NCBI GenBank assembly: GCA_963763955.1
Contig: CAVXQP010000006.1
Coordinates: 1 to 64,000, forward strand
Length of the DNA: 64,000 nucleotides
DNA from: DASUPK01 sp963763955
GTDB taxonomy: Bacteria; Actinomycetota; Thermoleophilia; Solirubrobacterales; 70-9
Direction: 5' to 3'
Part shown: one piece after another, positions 63,856 through 64,000 of the stretch
How positions within the stretch are numbered: position 1 is the stretch's first letter
Layout: every line of letters starts with the position of its first letter
Notes under the pieces: generated by a model
The model's database searches: none
What the model was told of the DNA's origin: nothing
What the model saw: the letters and a program-made list of their open reading frames with translations, nothing else
Translations under genes and position numbers: made by a program

Positions 63856-64000
63856 TCGAGCCTCTGCTCACCCGCCTTCAGCAGGCGCTCGCGCAACTCG
63901 CGCTCGTCCTCCGGGGTCGGATCGAACTGCGCCGGGTCCGGCAGTGCATCAAGGCCCGAGAGGCCGAAGAGCTTCTCGAAGAGCGAGGTGGTGCCGTAGG
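63852..64000 (-). CDS. scpB: Segregation and condensation protein ScpB, C-terminal part
   Basis: Only the last 48 or so codons are in the window; the gene continues beyond the right edge. YGTTSLFEKLFGLSGLDALP is the ScpB C-terminal signature (Y-x-T-T-x-x-F-L-x-x-[LF]-G-L), followed by an acidic and basic tail ending EQRLE. ScpB is a winged-helix subunit of the SMC condensin. Its stop overlaps the M14 gene's ATG. Confidence 0.88.
   Translation of the reverse strand, partial: YGTTSLFEKLFGLSGLDALPDPAQFDPTPEDERELRERLLKAGEQRLE

Noticed and set aside
1..64000. CRISPR arrays, toxin-antitoxin pairs, restriction systems or prophage modules.
   Set aside because: No regularly spaced repeats, Cas proteins, phage structural genes or restriction motifs were seen anywhere in the window.

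Overview
This window comes from a high-GC actinobacterium, most likely a member of the Thermoleophilia (Solirubrobacterales-like). The basis is the actinobacterial order of its translation and cell-envelope genes, the GTG/TTG-rich starts, and several small secreted proteins with the R-R-P-[ST]-P-A plus hydrophobic-helix N-terminus that I associate with that class. No tRNA, rRNA, CRISPR array, insertion sequence or complete prophage is visible. Most of the window is ordinary chromosomal backbone with a few lineage-specific insertions.

Layout. 0.2-5.6 kb (+) is a loose accessory stretch: two thioredoxin-fold proteins, a 3' relic of ahcY, a frameshifted PQQ-type sugar dehydrogenase carrying a C-terminal repeat array, an empty 0.5 kb gap, a frameshifted alpha/beta hydrolase and a DUF2867-like protein. 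5.6-11.4 kb (-) is an overlap-coupled chain yifB-dprA-thiD-X-Y-ilvD, where X and Y are small proteins I do not recognise. 11.5-16.5 kb is the ffh-rpsP-khpA-trmD-rplS-lepB-rnhB block, with yraN inverted and rimM absent from its usual slot. 16.9-25.8 kb (-) carries an M23 endopeptidase, ftsY, smc, rnc, acpP, plsX, rpmF, a deleted threonine aldolase and yceD. 25.8-30 kb is an inserted metabolic block (methyltransferase, enoyl-CoA hydratase, SDR, then APH-like kinase plus DUF6285). 30-38.3 kb (-) is a DivIVA-like gene, coaD, rsmD, recG, a DAK2 protein and rpmB, interrupted by small secreted proteins and a GST. 38.4-42.0 kb (-) is the riboflavin operon ribD-ribE-ribBA-ribH. 42-55.4 kb holds a flippase, a TrkA-N channel, rpe, fmt, def, priA, metK, a DUF3352 protein, der and cmk. 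55.5-64 kb (-) is scpB (partial), M14 carboxypeptidase, amidase, rluB, aroH, GNAT, hisC, then aroF-tyrA-aroA.

How the genes work together. The last region makes Tyr and Phe: aroF opens the shikimate pathway, aroA makes EPSP, aroH and tyrA lead to the arylpyruvates, and the hisC-type aminotransferase can complete them. Directly before aroF is a 31-codon reading frame with a strong ribosome-binding site whose C-terminus reads YFYFWRFI, followed by competing RNA stems. This is a very probable ribosome-mediated attenuator sensing all three aromatic amino acids and is the most interesting element I found. Ffh, FtsY and LepB form the export route; Smc and ScpB condense the chromosome; AcpP and PlsX feed phospholipid synthesis; Def and Fmt process N-termini.

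Sequence quality matters for interpretation. Four genes (PQQ dehydrogenase, hydrolase, yceD, aroA) carry apparent single-base indels, mostly at short homopolymers. Since aroA and yceD sit in otherwise intact operons, many of these could be assembly errors. The threonine aldolase, by contrast, lacks an internal segment that includes its catalytic lysine, and this cannot be a one-base error. Several genes (lepB, rnhB, the channel, GNAT) have clear coding potential upstream of any ATG/GTG/TTG.
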